From: DATEPR01 sp036503065
Lineage (GTDB): Bacteria; Actinomycetota; Actinomycetes; Mycobacteriales; Pseudonocardiaceae
Length of the DNA: 11,365 bases
Assembly (NCBI GenBank): GCA_036503065.1
Contig: DASXXM010000279.1
Coordinates: forward strand, 1-11,365
Reading direction: 5' to 3'
The notes beneath the pieces were generated by a model that made no database searches, had not been told where the DNA came from, and saw nothing but the letters and a program-made list of their open reading frames with translations. Positions 1 to 5,934 of the stretch are shown piece by piece. A program made the position numbers and the translations under genes. Position 1 is the stretch's first letter. Each line of letters starts with the position of its first letter.

Positions 1-1
1 G

Positions 2-556
2 GAAGGTTTGACGCGCGTGATGTCTGCTGTGCCCGGGGTCAGTCGCATTGACTGTGTTGCGCACGGTGACGAGTTGTTGGCCCGGTTCACTCGGCAGCCG
101 GTGGACGTCGTGCTGGTGGGAACCCAGCGCGCCGTACCAACGGGCGTGGAGGCGACCCGGCGGCTTGTCTCGGCAAACCCGCAGGCGAACGTCATCGTGT
201 TCGGCGCACCCGACGACGCGGGCAGTATCGCCGCGGCCATCGCCGGCGGCGCTCGCGGCTACCTGCGGTGGGACGCGTCCCGCCCGGAGCTGGTCGCCGC
301 CCTCGCGCACACGCTGGCGAGCACCTCGGTGCCGGCGCCCCGGCAGCCGTCGGACCCCGGTGTCCAGCTGACCGACCGTGAGCTGCAGGTGCTGCGCGGC
401 ATGAGCCAGGGCAAGAGCAACGGCCAGATCGGGCGTGAGCTGTATCTCTCCGAGGACACCGTGAAGACGCACGCCCGCCGGCTGTTCCGTAAGCTCGGCG
501 TCCGTGATCGTGCACAGGCGGTTGCGCACGGTTTCCGTCGTGGCCTCGTCTCGTAG
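2..556 (+). CDS. BldM-like LuxR-family response regulator with degenerate receiver (5' partial)
   Basis: DNA-binding transcription regulator: N-terminal receiver-like domain (to about codon 105 of the visible part) and C-terminal LuxR/FixJ helix-turn-helix. The C-terminus, with LTDRELQVLRGMSQGKSN, SEDTVKTHARRLF and KLGVRDRAQAVAHGFR, is very close to Streptomyces BldM. The reading frame is open to the first base and begins E-G-L-T-R-V-M, which I recognise as the inside of the first receiver helix of this family, so the true start and the N-terminal acidic pair lie just upstream of the window; the TTG at 8 and GTG at 17 are not the real start. Receiver oddities: the phosphoacceptor Asp position reads V-L-V-G (Gly at 119-121), the Thr/Ser position is Gly (203-205) and the switch Lys position is Trp (269-271). 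This suggests phosphorylation-independent activity. It lies upstream of the sigD-like gene, separated by a hairpin. The family call is strong; its regulon is unknown. Confidence 0.9.
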   Translation, partial: EGLTRVMSAVPGVSRIDCVAHGDELLARFTRQPVDVVLVGTQRAVPTGVEATRRLVSANPQANVIVFGAPDDAGSIAAAIAGGARGYLRWDASRPELVAALAHTLASTSVPAPRQPSDPGVQLTDRELQVLRGMSQGKSNGQIGRELYLSEDTVKTHARRLFRKLGVRDRAQAVAHGFRRGLVS

Positions 557-645
557 CAATCCAGTTCGTTTCGCAGTAGTTTGTTAGGCCGAACGGTGGC
601 GTGTCCGCACGAGGGCGCACGCGCAATCGGCAACTGTGCGCAATC

Positions 646-669
646 GGTCCGGTGGCTTGCCACCGGACC
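646..669 (+). terminator. Strong hairpin, likely terminator of the BldM-like gene
   Basis: Perfect inverted repeat with 11-bp arms (646-656 and 659-669) and a 2-base centre. If the closing C-G pair opens, the RNA is a 10-bp G/C-rich stem capped by G(CUUG)C, a known extra-stable tetraloop. It lies 90 bases after the stop at 556. Only a short T run (ATTTG) follows, which is common for actinobacterial terminators. Because the sequence is symmetric it could also be a protein-binding site upstream of the sigma gene. Confidence 0.6.
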
Positions 670-717
670 ATTTGTCGTGTCCGAACCGTGTCCATTCACT
701 GTTGCGCCAGCTCAAAC

Positions 718-796
718 ACTGCCGCTCAGGCAGTCGGCAGAGCTTGCGCGGTACCGGTACGGTGATAGAGCCGAAATGGGGTGACGCTGAGTCACC
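718..796 (+). promoter_or_regulatory. Cluster of short palindromes upstream of the sigD-like gene
   Basis: The 557-849 gap (about 293 bases) holds no credible gene. Beyond the hairpin at 646-669 it has three perfect dyads: ACTGCC/GGCAGT around 5 bases (718-734), the 10-bp palindrome GTACCGGTAC (751-760), and GGTGAC/GTCACC around 5 bases (780-796). The region probably contains the sigma-factor promoter and operators. I see no convincing -35/-10 pair, so this is marked as a regulatory zone only. Confidence 0.35.
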
Positions 797-849
797 GGTT
801 TCGGTGGCCGTTCTGCCGCCTACACGTAACACCAGGACTGTTGTCTGCG

Positions 850-1425
850 ATGACCAACTCGGGGGACGGAGTGGGTGCCACAACGGTGGGCGCCGCGGTG
901 GGCGGTGACCTGCCGTCGCTGGAGCAGTTGCTGGCGTGGCTCCGTCCGCTGGTATTGCGGTACTGCCGTGCTCGGGTGGGACGGTACGAGAGGTCGTTCG
1001 CCTCGGCGGACGACGTGGCGCAGGAGGTGTGTCTCGCAGTGCTGACGGCGCTGCCTGGCTATCGGGACCAGGGACGGCCGTTCCTTGCCTTCGTGTACGG
1101 GATCGCGGCGCACAAGGTGGCGGACGCCCATCGGGCGGTGGCACGGAACCGGGCAGAGCCGGTCGCCGAGGTACCGGACATGCCGGAACTCGCGGCAGGG
1201 CCGGAGCAGCGCGCGATGCGGGGTGAGCTCACATCGCGGATGGCAGTGCTGTTGCAGGTATTGCCAGCCAAGCAACGGGAGATACTGGTCCTGCGTGTGG
1301 TGGTGGGACTGTCGGCGGAGGAGACCGCTGATGCGGTCGGTTCAACGCCGGGCGCGGTGCGGGTGACACAGCACCGGGCACTGGCAAGGCTGCGAAGGGC
1401 GCTCGCGGCGCAGGAGGTGGTCTGA
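850..1425 (+). CDS. sigD: ECF RNA polymerase sigma factor, SigD (ShbA-like) type
   Basis: Alternative sigma factor that directs RNA polymerase to a dedicated promoter set. With the chosen start it is 191 residues. Region 2 runs about 25-96 (S-A-D-D-V-A-Q-E-V at 52-60 is region 2.2, FLAFVYGIAAHKVADAHR at 78-95 is region 2.3/2.4), and region 4 about 128-185 with the helix-turn-helix LSAEETADAVGSTPGAVR. These match M. tuberculosis SigD closely. The frame is open from GTG 781, but ATG 850 (MTNSGDG) is preferred because close homologues begin there as I recall them, and AGGA at 834-837 precedes it; GTG 871 is a weaker alternative. The anti-sigma gene follows with no gap, so activity should be controlled by that partner. 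Synteny with rsdA, DUF5319, guaB2, guaB3 and choD supports the name. Confidence 0.9.
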   Translation: MTNSGDGVGATTVGAAVGGDLPSLEQLLAWLRPLVLRYCRARVGRYERSFASADDVAQEVCLAVLTALPGYRDQGRPFLAFVYGIAAHKVADAHRAVARNRAEPVAEVPDMPELAAGPEQRAMRGELTSRMAVLLQVLPAKQREILVLRVVVGLSAEETADAVGSTPGAVRVTQHRALARLRRALAAQEVV

Positions 1426-2433
1426 GTGGCAGACCAGCGTGAACACGGGAGGGGCGGTCTGGAGTGGCGAGACATGCCCGCACAACCCCCGGACGGACCG
1501 CTGGTTCCATCGTCGGACGGGACGCACGATCCCACCGACGCGACGACTGTCGGCATGTTCGCCGGCGGTAGCGGTGAGGGCCGTGGACGCCATGCTCGGC
1601 ATGACGACGCGGACTCACCGCTCGACGTGTCCGCACTGCATGCGGACGACGAACTACTGACCGCGTTGTGTTCCCATGACAACTCCCTGGCCGATGCCGA
1701 CGCCGAGCCCGAACTCAAGTCGCTGCTGCTGTCCTGGCGGCTGGACGTGGACGCCGAGCCGATCGCCGAGCTGGTGGACACCGACACCGCGATGCGGACC
1801 ATCGAGCGCAGCGTGCGCAACCAGCGCCACAAGCCGCGCTACCTGGTGCCGCTGGCGTCGGCAGCGGCCGTCCTGGTGATCGTGTTCGCCGGCATGGGCC
1901 TCGCGGCCCGCGACGCACACCCCGGTGACACGCTGTGGGGCCTGTCCCAGGTGCTCTACGCCGACCACGCCCGGTCCGTCGAGGCGGCCGTGGTGGTCCG
2001 CAACGAGCTGACCCACGCCAGCCAGGCGCTGGAACAGGGCCACCTGATCGAGGCGGCCAGCGCACTGGCCGCGGTCAAGGTGGCGCTGCCGTCGGTGGAC
2101 AACGCGGACGGCAAGGCCACCCTGGCCGCCCAGCAACAGAACCTGCTCAACCAGCTCGCCGCGACCACGAGCGCGACAGCCCCTGTCCCGACCACGACGG
2201 TCCAGTCCACCGCGCCGGTCGTCGCCCCCGCGCCGACCACGACCGCGGTGCCCCCCACCACGGTCCTGACGACGACCCCACCACCGCCGCCACCCAGCAC
2301 CACCCAGCCCACCCCGACGACAGACCCCCCGCCGACCCCGACAACCACCGCCGTCCCACAAAGCGTCACCCCCCAACCACACGACGCGACCCCCCCGAAC
2401 AGCGCCACCGGCGCCGCAACCACAACAGGTTGA
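1426..2433 (+). CDS. rsdA: Membrane-anchored anti-sigma-D factor, RsdA type
   Basis: Probable anti-sigma factor that holds the SigD-like sigma at the membrane. It has 335 residues. The acidic cytoplasmic part has the RsdA sigma-binding region at about 66-123 (D-V-S-A-L-H-A-D-D-E-L-L, then LDVDAEPIAELVDTDTAM). One transmembrane helix follows at about 139-160, then the conserved extracytoplasmic segment A-H-P-G-D-T-L-W-G-L-S-Q-V-L-Y with a helical region to about 245. A long low-complexity Thr/Pro tail (about 246-335) probably crosses the cell wall. The GTG start sits directly after the sigma TGA, with AGGAGGTGG at 1412-1420 inside the sigma gene, giving translational coupling and matched amounts of the pair. 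Proteolytic release of the sigma factor is known for the mycobacterial pair; no cleavage site can be read here. The first ~60 residues are poorly conserved. Confidence 0.87.
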   Translation: MADQREHGRGGLEWRDMPAQPPDGPLVPSSDGTHDPTDATTVGMFAGGSGEGRGRHARHDDADSPLDVSALHADDELLTALCSHDNSLADADAEPELKSLLLSWRLDVDAEPIAELVDTDTAMRTIERSVRNQRHKPRYLVPLASAAAVLVIVFAGMGLAARDAHPGDTLWGLSQVLYADHARSVEAAVVVRNELTHASQALEQGHLIEAASALAAVKVALPSVDNADGKATLAAQQQNLLNQLAATTSATAPVPTTTVQSTAPVVAPAPTTTAVPPTTVLTTTPPPPPPSTTQPTPTTDPPPTPTTTAVPQSVTPQPHDATPPNSATGAATTTG

Positions 2434-2477
2434 GTCATTGGCGCGCTCCGCGCGGGGCCGAAAGGCGTTCGTCGGTG

Positions 2478-2504
2478 CCGGTCCTCTCCTAGTGCTGGAC
2501 CCGG
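2478..2504. terminator. Possible bidirectional terminator between convergent genes
   Basis: In the 87-base gap between two converging genes, 2478-2484 pairs with 2497-2504 as a 7-bp G/C-rich stem with one bulged C and a 12-base loop. Smaller hairpins are nearby: 2441-2453 (5-bp arms, 3-base loop) and 2457-2466 (3-bp arms capped by GAAA). None has a T tract. The placement argues for a terminator; the structure is only moderate. Confidence 0.3.
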
Positions 2505-2520
2505 CTGGAGAAACAGTCGA

Positions 2521-2892
2521 CTAGACGACTACGCCGTCGGCGTAGCCGCGGCAGTACTCCCATGTCACGTAGCTGCGGGGGTCCGGGTCGAACGCCGGCT
2601 CGTGCGGTCGCATCCGGCCGTCGTTGAGGAGCTGCTCGAGGCTGGCGCGTAGCAGCGCCCAGTCGTGGTAGTGCGGCTCGTCACAGTCGGCACAGTCCAC
2701 CACGATGCCGCGTACCCCGCGCGGCTCCAGCAGCGCCTGGTAGACCGCGATGTCGGCCAGGTCCTCGACCAGCTCTTCGCGCTCCGTGTCGCTGATCGGC
2801 TGGTCGGTTTCCTCCGCGTCGTCCGGGAGTTCCTTGGTGGGGTCGTCCGGATCGTCCGCGAAGGGGTCGGGTGGCAGGGCTTCATGGGGCAC
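2521..2892 (-). CDS. DUF5319 family protein (Rv3412-like), possible metal-binding site
   Basis: Conserved actinobacterial protein of unknown function, 123 residues, soluble, very acidic at its N-terminus. Family signatures are L-P-P-D-P-F-A-D-D-P near the start, Y-H-D-W-A-L-L-R in the middle, and MRPHEPAFDPDPRSYVTWEY with C-R-G-Y-A-D at the end. C67 and C70 (CADC) followed by H74 and H76, plus C114, could form a metal site; this is inference. The GTG start at 2892-2890 (V-P-H-E-A-L-P-P-D-P) matches the length and N-terminus of the mycobacterial protein, although the frame stays open far upstream opposite guaB. No good Shine-Dalgarno is visible. It is convergent with rsdA and divergent from guaB, sharing a 136-base gap (2893-3028) in which I found no convincing promoter pair. 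The conserved position hints at a link to either neighbour, unproven. Confidence 0.85.
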   Translation of the reverse strand: MPHEALPPDPFADDPDDPTKELPDDAEETDQPISDTEREELVEDLADIAVYQALLEPRGVRGIVVDCADCDEPHYHDWALLRASLEQLLNDGRMRPHEPAFDPDPRSYVTWEYCRGYADGVVV

Positions 2893-3028
2893 GCCGGCAC
2901 GGTACCCGGCCACGCGGCGGTTCACACTCGATACCATGGGCACAGAGCCGTATCGCCTGCTCTGCCTGCTCCGATGCGTTGTCGGATCGGTGTCTCCCCC
3001 TCGGCCAAGGAAGGCTCGTCGTCTCACC

Positions 3029-4576
3029 ATGACTGAAACGATGCTCGACCCGGCAACCGGCGCCGCGACCGAGTTCGTCGCCTCCTCGGTGCCCAGCAAG
3101 TTCGCGATGCTCGGCCTGACCTTCGATGACGTGCTGCTGTTGCCCGCGGAGTCCGACATCATGCCCAGCCAGGTCGACACGCGCACCCGACTGTCGCGCA
3201 ACATCACGCTGCGCATTCCGCTGCTGTCCGCGGCGATGGACACGGTGACCGAGTCCAGGATGGCCATCGCCATGGCCCGCCAGGGCGGGATCGGCATCCT
3301 GCAACGGAACCTGTCCATCGAGGAGCAGAGCCGGCAGGTCGAGACGGTGAAACGGTCCGAGGCCGGCATGGTGACCGACCCGGTGACGTGCGCACCGGAG
3401 GACACCCTGGCCGAGGTGGACGCGCTGTGCGCGCGGTTCCGCATCTCCGGCGTCCCGGTGACCGACCCGGACGGCACGCTGGTCGGCATCATCACCAACC
3501 GCGACATGCGTTTCGAGGTCGACCACACCCGCCCGGTGCGCGAGGTCATGACGACGGCCCCGCTGGTCACCGCCCAGGTCGGCGTGACCGCCGAGGCGGC
3601 CCTTGGCCTGCTGCGCCGGCACAAGGTGGAGAAGCTGCCGCTGGTGGACGGCGCCGGCAAGCTGCGCGGGCTGATCACGGTCAAGGACTTCGTGAAGACC
3701 GACCAGTATCCGATGGCCACGAAGGACCCGGACGGCCGGTTGCTGTGCGGCGCGGCGGTCGGCGTGGGGGCCGACGCGTTCCAACGCTCGATGAGCCTTG
3801 TCGACGCCGGTGTCGACGTGGTCGTCGTGGACACGGCGCACGGGCACTCGCGCAACGTCGTCGAGATGGTGGTCAAGCTCAAGAGTGAGCTCGGTGACAC
3901 GGTCGACGTGATCGGCGGCAACGTGGCCACCAGGGCCGGCGCCCGCGCCATGGTCGAGGCGGGCGCGGACGGCGTGAAGGTCGGCGTCGGGCCGGGCTCC
4001 ATCTGCACCACACGCGTGGTGGCCGGCGTCGGCGTGCCGCAGATCAGCGCGATCTACGAGGCCGACCAGGCCTGCCGGCCGCACAACGTGCCGGTGATCG
4101 GTGACGGCGGCATCCAGCACTCCGGCGACATCGCCAAGGCCATCGCGGCCGGCGCCAGTTCGGTGATGCTCGGCGGCCTGCTGTCCGGCACGGCGGAGTC
4201 GCCCGGCGAGCTGATCCTGGTGGGCGGCAAGCAGTTCAAGACCTACCGGGGCATGGGTTCGATGGGTGCGATGCAGTCGCGCGACGGCCGGAAGTCCTAC
4301 TCCAAGGACCGCTACGCCCAGGATGACGTGCTGGCCGAGGACAAGCTGGTGCCCCATGGCATCGAGGGCCGGGTGCCCTTCCGCGGCCCGCTGGCCACGG
4401 TGGTCCACCAACTCGTCGGCGGCCTGCGGTCGGGCATGGGTTACACCGGTTCCCGCACGGTCGCGGAGTTGCAGCAGGCGTCCCTGGTCCGGATCACGGC
4501 GGCGGGCCTCAAGGAGAGTCACCCGCACGACATCACGATGACGGTCGAGGCGCCCAACTACACCACCACTCGCTGA
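3029..4576 (+). CDS. guaB: Inosine-5'-monophosphate dehydrogenase (GuaB/GuaB2)
   Basis: Oxidises IMP to XMP with NAD+, the committed step of guanine nucleotide synthesis, in the cytoplasm. It has 515 residues. The N-terminus carries L-T-F-D-D-V-L-L-L-P, the barrel entry motif of the family. A CBS pair is inserted at about 112-225. The catalytic loop G-P-G-S-I-C-T-T-R has the nucleophile C326, the IMP-phosphate/K+ region is intact, and the flap carries the Arg-Tyr dyad (R428-Y429). The C-terminus GLKESHPHDITMTVEAPNY is typical of the mycobacterial GuaB2 group. All key residues are present. ATG 3029 is chosen because MTETML precedes the conserved start; AAGGAAGG (3007-3014) is a rather distant ribosome site (14 bases). 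The frame is open upstream to 2750, but that part overlaps the DUF5319 gene and shows no family similarity. guaB3 follows after 28 bases. Confidence 0.97.
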   Translation: MTETMLDPATGAATEFVASSVPSKFAMLGLTFDDVLLLPAESDIMPSQVDTRTRLSRNITLRIPLLSAAMDTVTESRMAIAMARQGGIGILQRNLSIEEQSRQVETVKRSEAGMVTDPVTCAPEDTLAEVDALCARFRISGVPVTDPDGTLVGIITNRDMRFEVDHTRPVREVMTTAPLVTAQVGVTAEAALGLLRRHKVEKLPLVDGAGKLRGLITVKDFVKTDQYPMATKDPDGRLLCGAAVGVGADAFQRSMSLVDAGVDVVVVDTAHGHSRNVVEMVVKLKSELGDTVDVIGGNVATRAGARAMVEAGADGVKVGVGPGSICTTRVVAGVGVPQISAIYEADQACRPHNVPVIGDGGIQHSGDIAKAIAAGASSVMLGGLLSGTAESPGELILVGGKQFKTYRGMGSMGAMQSRDGRKSYSKDRYAQDDVLAEDKLVPHGIEGRVPFRGPLATVVHQLVGGLRSGMGYTGSRTVAELQQASLVRITAAGLKESHPHDITMTVEAPNYTTTR

Positions 4577-4604
4577 GGTGGCCGGTACGTCAGGAAGGGG
4601 CGCC

Positions 4605-5750
4605 GTGCGCGACCTGGTCGAGATCGGCATGGGCCGGACCGCCCGACCGGCGTACGAGTTGGATGACGTCGAGATCGTGCCGTCCCGCCGGACCCGCTCG
4701 TCCCAGGTCGTGTCGACCGCGTGGCAGATCGACGCCTACCGTTTCGACATCCCGCTGATCACCCACCCGACGGACGCGATCGTCTCACCGGACTCGGCGA
4801 TCGCCATCGGCCAACTCGGCGGCCTCGGCGTGCTCAACGCGGAGGGGTTGTGGGCCCGCCACCCGGACGTCGAAGGTGCCCTGGACCGGTTGGTACGCAC
4901 CGGTGACGAGTTCGACGACCCGGCGGCACTGGTGCGGGTGCTCCAGGAGTTGCACGCCGCACCGATCCAGCCCGACCTGCTGGCCGAGTCGATCAAGCGA
5001 ATCCGCGAGGCGGGCGTCACGGTGGCGGTGCGGGTCAGCCCACAGCGCGCGGCCGAGTTGACTCCGGACCTGCTGGCCGCCGGCGTGGAGATCCTGGTCG
5101 TGCAGGGCACCATCGTGTCGGCCGAGCACGTGGCGCCCGACGATGAGGAACCCCTGAACCTGAAGCGTTTCATCGCCGACCTGGACGTCCCGGTGATTGC
5201 GGGCGGCGTGGCCGACTACCGAACCGCGATGCACCTGATGCGCACCGGCGCGGCCGGCGTGATCGTCGGCCACGGCCACAGCATGGGCGTGACCAGCACG
5301 GACGCCGTGCTGGGCATCGCGGTCCCGATGGCGACCGCGATCGTGGACGCGGCCGCCGCCCGCCGCGACTACCTGGACGAGACGGGCGGCAGGTACGTAC
5401 ACGTGATCGCCGACGGCGGCATCCACGTCAGCGGCGACCTGGCCAAGTCGATAGCGTGCGGCGCGGACGCGGTCATGCTCGGCGAGCCGCTGTCCAACGC
5501 GGCCGGCATGCCCGGCCGCGGCCTCTACTGGACCGCGGCGGCGGCGCACCCGTCCCTGCCCCGCAGCCGGGTGCAGTTGGCCTTGGCCGACGACAGTGCT
5601 CAGGCGGACCTGAAAACGTTGCTGTACGGCCCATCCAGCGATCCGGACGGCCGGGTGAACCTGTTCGGGGCGTTGCGGCGGGCGTTGGCGAAGACGGGCT
5701 ACTCGGATCTCAAGGAGTTCCAGAAGGTCGGCCTCACAGTCCGGGGCTGA
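4605..5750 (+). CDS. guaB3: GuaB3 family IMP dehydrogenase/GMP reductase-like protein lacking catalytic Cys
   Basis: TIM-barrel protein of the IMPDH/GMPR superfamily, 381 residues, without CBS domains. Start VRDLVEIGMGRTARPAYELD, then I-V-P-S-R-R-T-R-S-S, the glycine-rich segment GGRYVHVIADGGIHVSGDLA and the C-terminus KTGYSDLKEFQKVGLTVRG are hallmarks of actinobacterial GuaB3. The loop matching GPGSICTTR in GuaB here reads V-G-H-G-H-S-M-G-V-T-S-T (about 221-232) and has no Cys; the only Cys in the protein is in S-I-A-C-G-A-D, outside that loop. Classical IMPDH or GMPR chemistry through a thioimidate is therefore doubtful. Cyanobacterial GuaB3 has been reported to act as a GMP reductase; actinobacterial members have no settled activity. 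GTG 4605, preceded by AGGAAGGGG (4592-4600), is preferred over the in-frame GTG 4578, which would abut the guaB stop and add nine non-family residues. Probably cotranscribed with guaB. Confidence 0.93.
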   Translation: MRDLVEIGMGRTARPAYELDDVEIVPSRRTRSSQVVSTAWQIDAYRFDIPLITHPTDAIVSPDSAIAIGQLGGLGVLNAEGLWARHPDVEGALDRLVRTGDEFDDPAALVRVLQELHAAPIQPDLLAESIKRIREAGVTVAVRVSPQRAAELTPDLLAAGVEILVVQGTIVSAEHVAPDDEEPLNLKRFIADLDVPVIAGGVADYRTAMHLMRTGAAGVIVGHGHSMGVTSTDAVLGIAVPMATAIVDAAAARRDYLDETGGRYVHVIADGGIHVSGDLAKSIACGADAVMLGEPLSNAAGMPGRGLYWTAAAAHPSLPRSRVQLALADDSAQADLKTLLYGPSSDPDGRVNLFGALRRALAKTGYSDLKEFQKVGLTVRG

Positions 5751-5766
5751 ACCGGTGTCAAGTGAC

Positions 5767-5794
5767 CTGTCCACAGCCGGCCAAGTTGTCCACA
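5767..5794 (+). promoter_or_regulatory. Two direct-repeat DnaA-box-like sites
   Basis: TTGTCCACA at 5786-5794 is an exact match to the actinobacterial DnaA-box consensus, and CTGTCCACA at 5767-5775 matches at 8 of 9 bases. Both are on the same strand, 19 bp apart start to start, 17 bases after the guaB3 stop. They could bind DnaA as a regulatory or titration site. This is not an origin: there is no dnaA/dnaN context and no long box array. Confidence 0.5.
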
Positions 5795-5836
5795 GGCCTT
5801 CGGTGAAATCCGGCCCGGGTTCTTGTCGAACGGTAG

Positions 5837-5867
5837 ATTTAAATCAGGGGCCCCCTTGTGGGCCCTC
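5837..5867 (+). terminator. AT-rich palindrome plus GC hairpin, possible guaB3 terminator
   Basis: GATTTAAATC (5837-5846) is a perfect 10-bp palindrome, very AT-rich for this genome. It is followed directly by a hairpin pairing 5847-5850 and 5852-5854 with 5861-5867 (7 bp, one bulged G, 6-base loop). The hairpin could end guaB-guaB3 transcription. The palindrome may instead be an operator for the oxidoreductase gene beginning 87 bases later. Confidence 0.4.
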
Positions 5868-5920
5868 GCGAACCGACCGACCTACTAACTTACTACTGGT
5901 CAGAAACATCGGTCCCGCAC

Positions 5921-5934
5921 TACCCTCACCCCCA
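5921..5934 (+). promoter_or_regulatory. Probable leaderless promoter (-10 TACCCT) of the ChoD-like gene
   Basis: TACCCT (5921-5926) fits the actinobacterial -10 pattern TANNNT and sits 7 bases before ATG 5934. The bases between are C/A only (CACCCCC), with no purine-rich ribosome site anywhere close. The arrangement suggests transcription starting at the A of the ATG and leaderless translation. No clear -35 is seen. Confidence 0.5.

Noticed and set aside
8..22. TTG 8, GTG 17 or ATG 20 as the true start of the regulator
   Set aside because: The purine run GGAAGG resembles a ribosome site, but in frame it encodes E-G, which continues a conserved receiver helix. The gene is cut by the window edge.
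2750..3028. N-terminal extension of guaB (93 extra codons)
   Set aside because: It overlaps the DUF5319 gene antisense, is Ser-rich with no IMPDH similarity, and the normal family length is reached from ATG 3029.
2893..3028. Purine riboswitch or clear promoter in the DUF5319-guaB gap
   Set aside because: No conserved purine-aptamer core or convincing -35/-10 pair was found; only short G/C dyads are present.
2893..4011. Long upstream extension of the DUF5319 frame
   Set aside because: The frame is open, but the part beyond 2892 is antisense to guaB and Ser/Thr-rich. The conserved N-terminus L-P-P-D-P-F begins right after the GTG at 2892.
4578..4604. GTG 4578 as start of guaB3
   Set aside because: It would place the ribosome site AGGAAGGGG inside the coding region and add nine residues absent from the family; GTG 4605 gives the conserved start RDLVEIGMGR.
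2882..4630. 582-codon open frame on the minus strand opposite guaB
   Set aside because: It lies exactly antisense to a clear IMPDH gene, its product is His/Arg/Gly/Ala-rich low-complexity with no family signature, and such shadows are expected from strong third-codon G/C bias.
5751..5933. Replication origin at the DnaA boxes
   Set aside because: Only two boxes are present, there is no long AT-rich unwinding region, and no dnaA, dnaN or rpmH neighbours.
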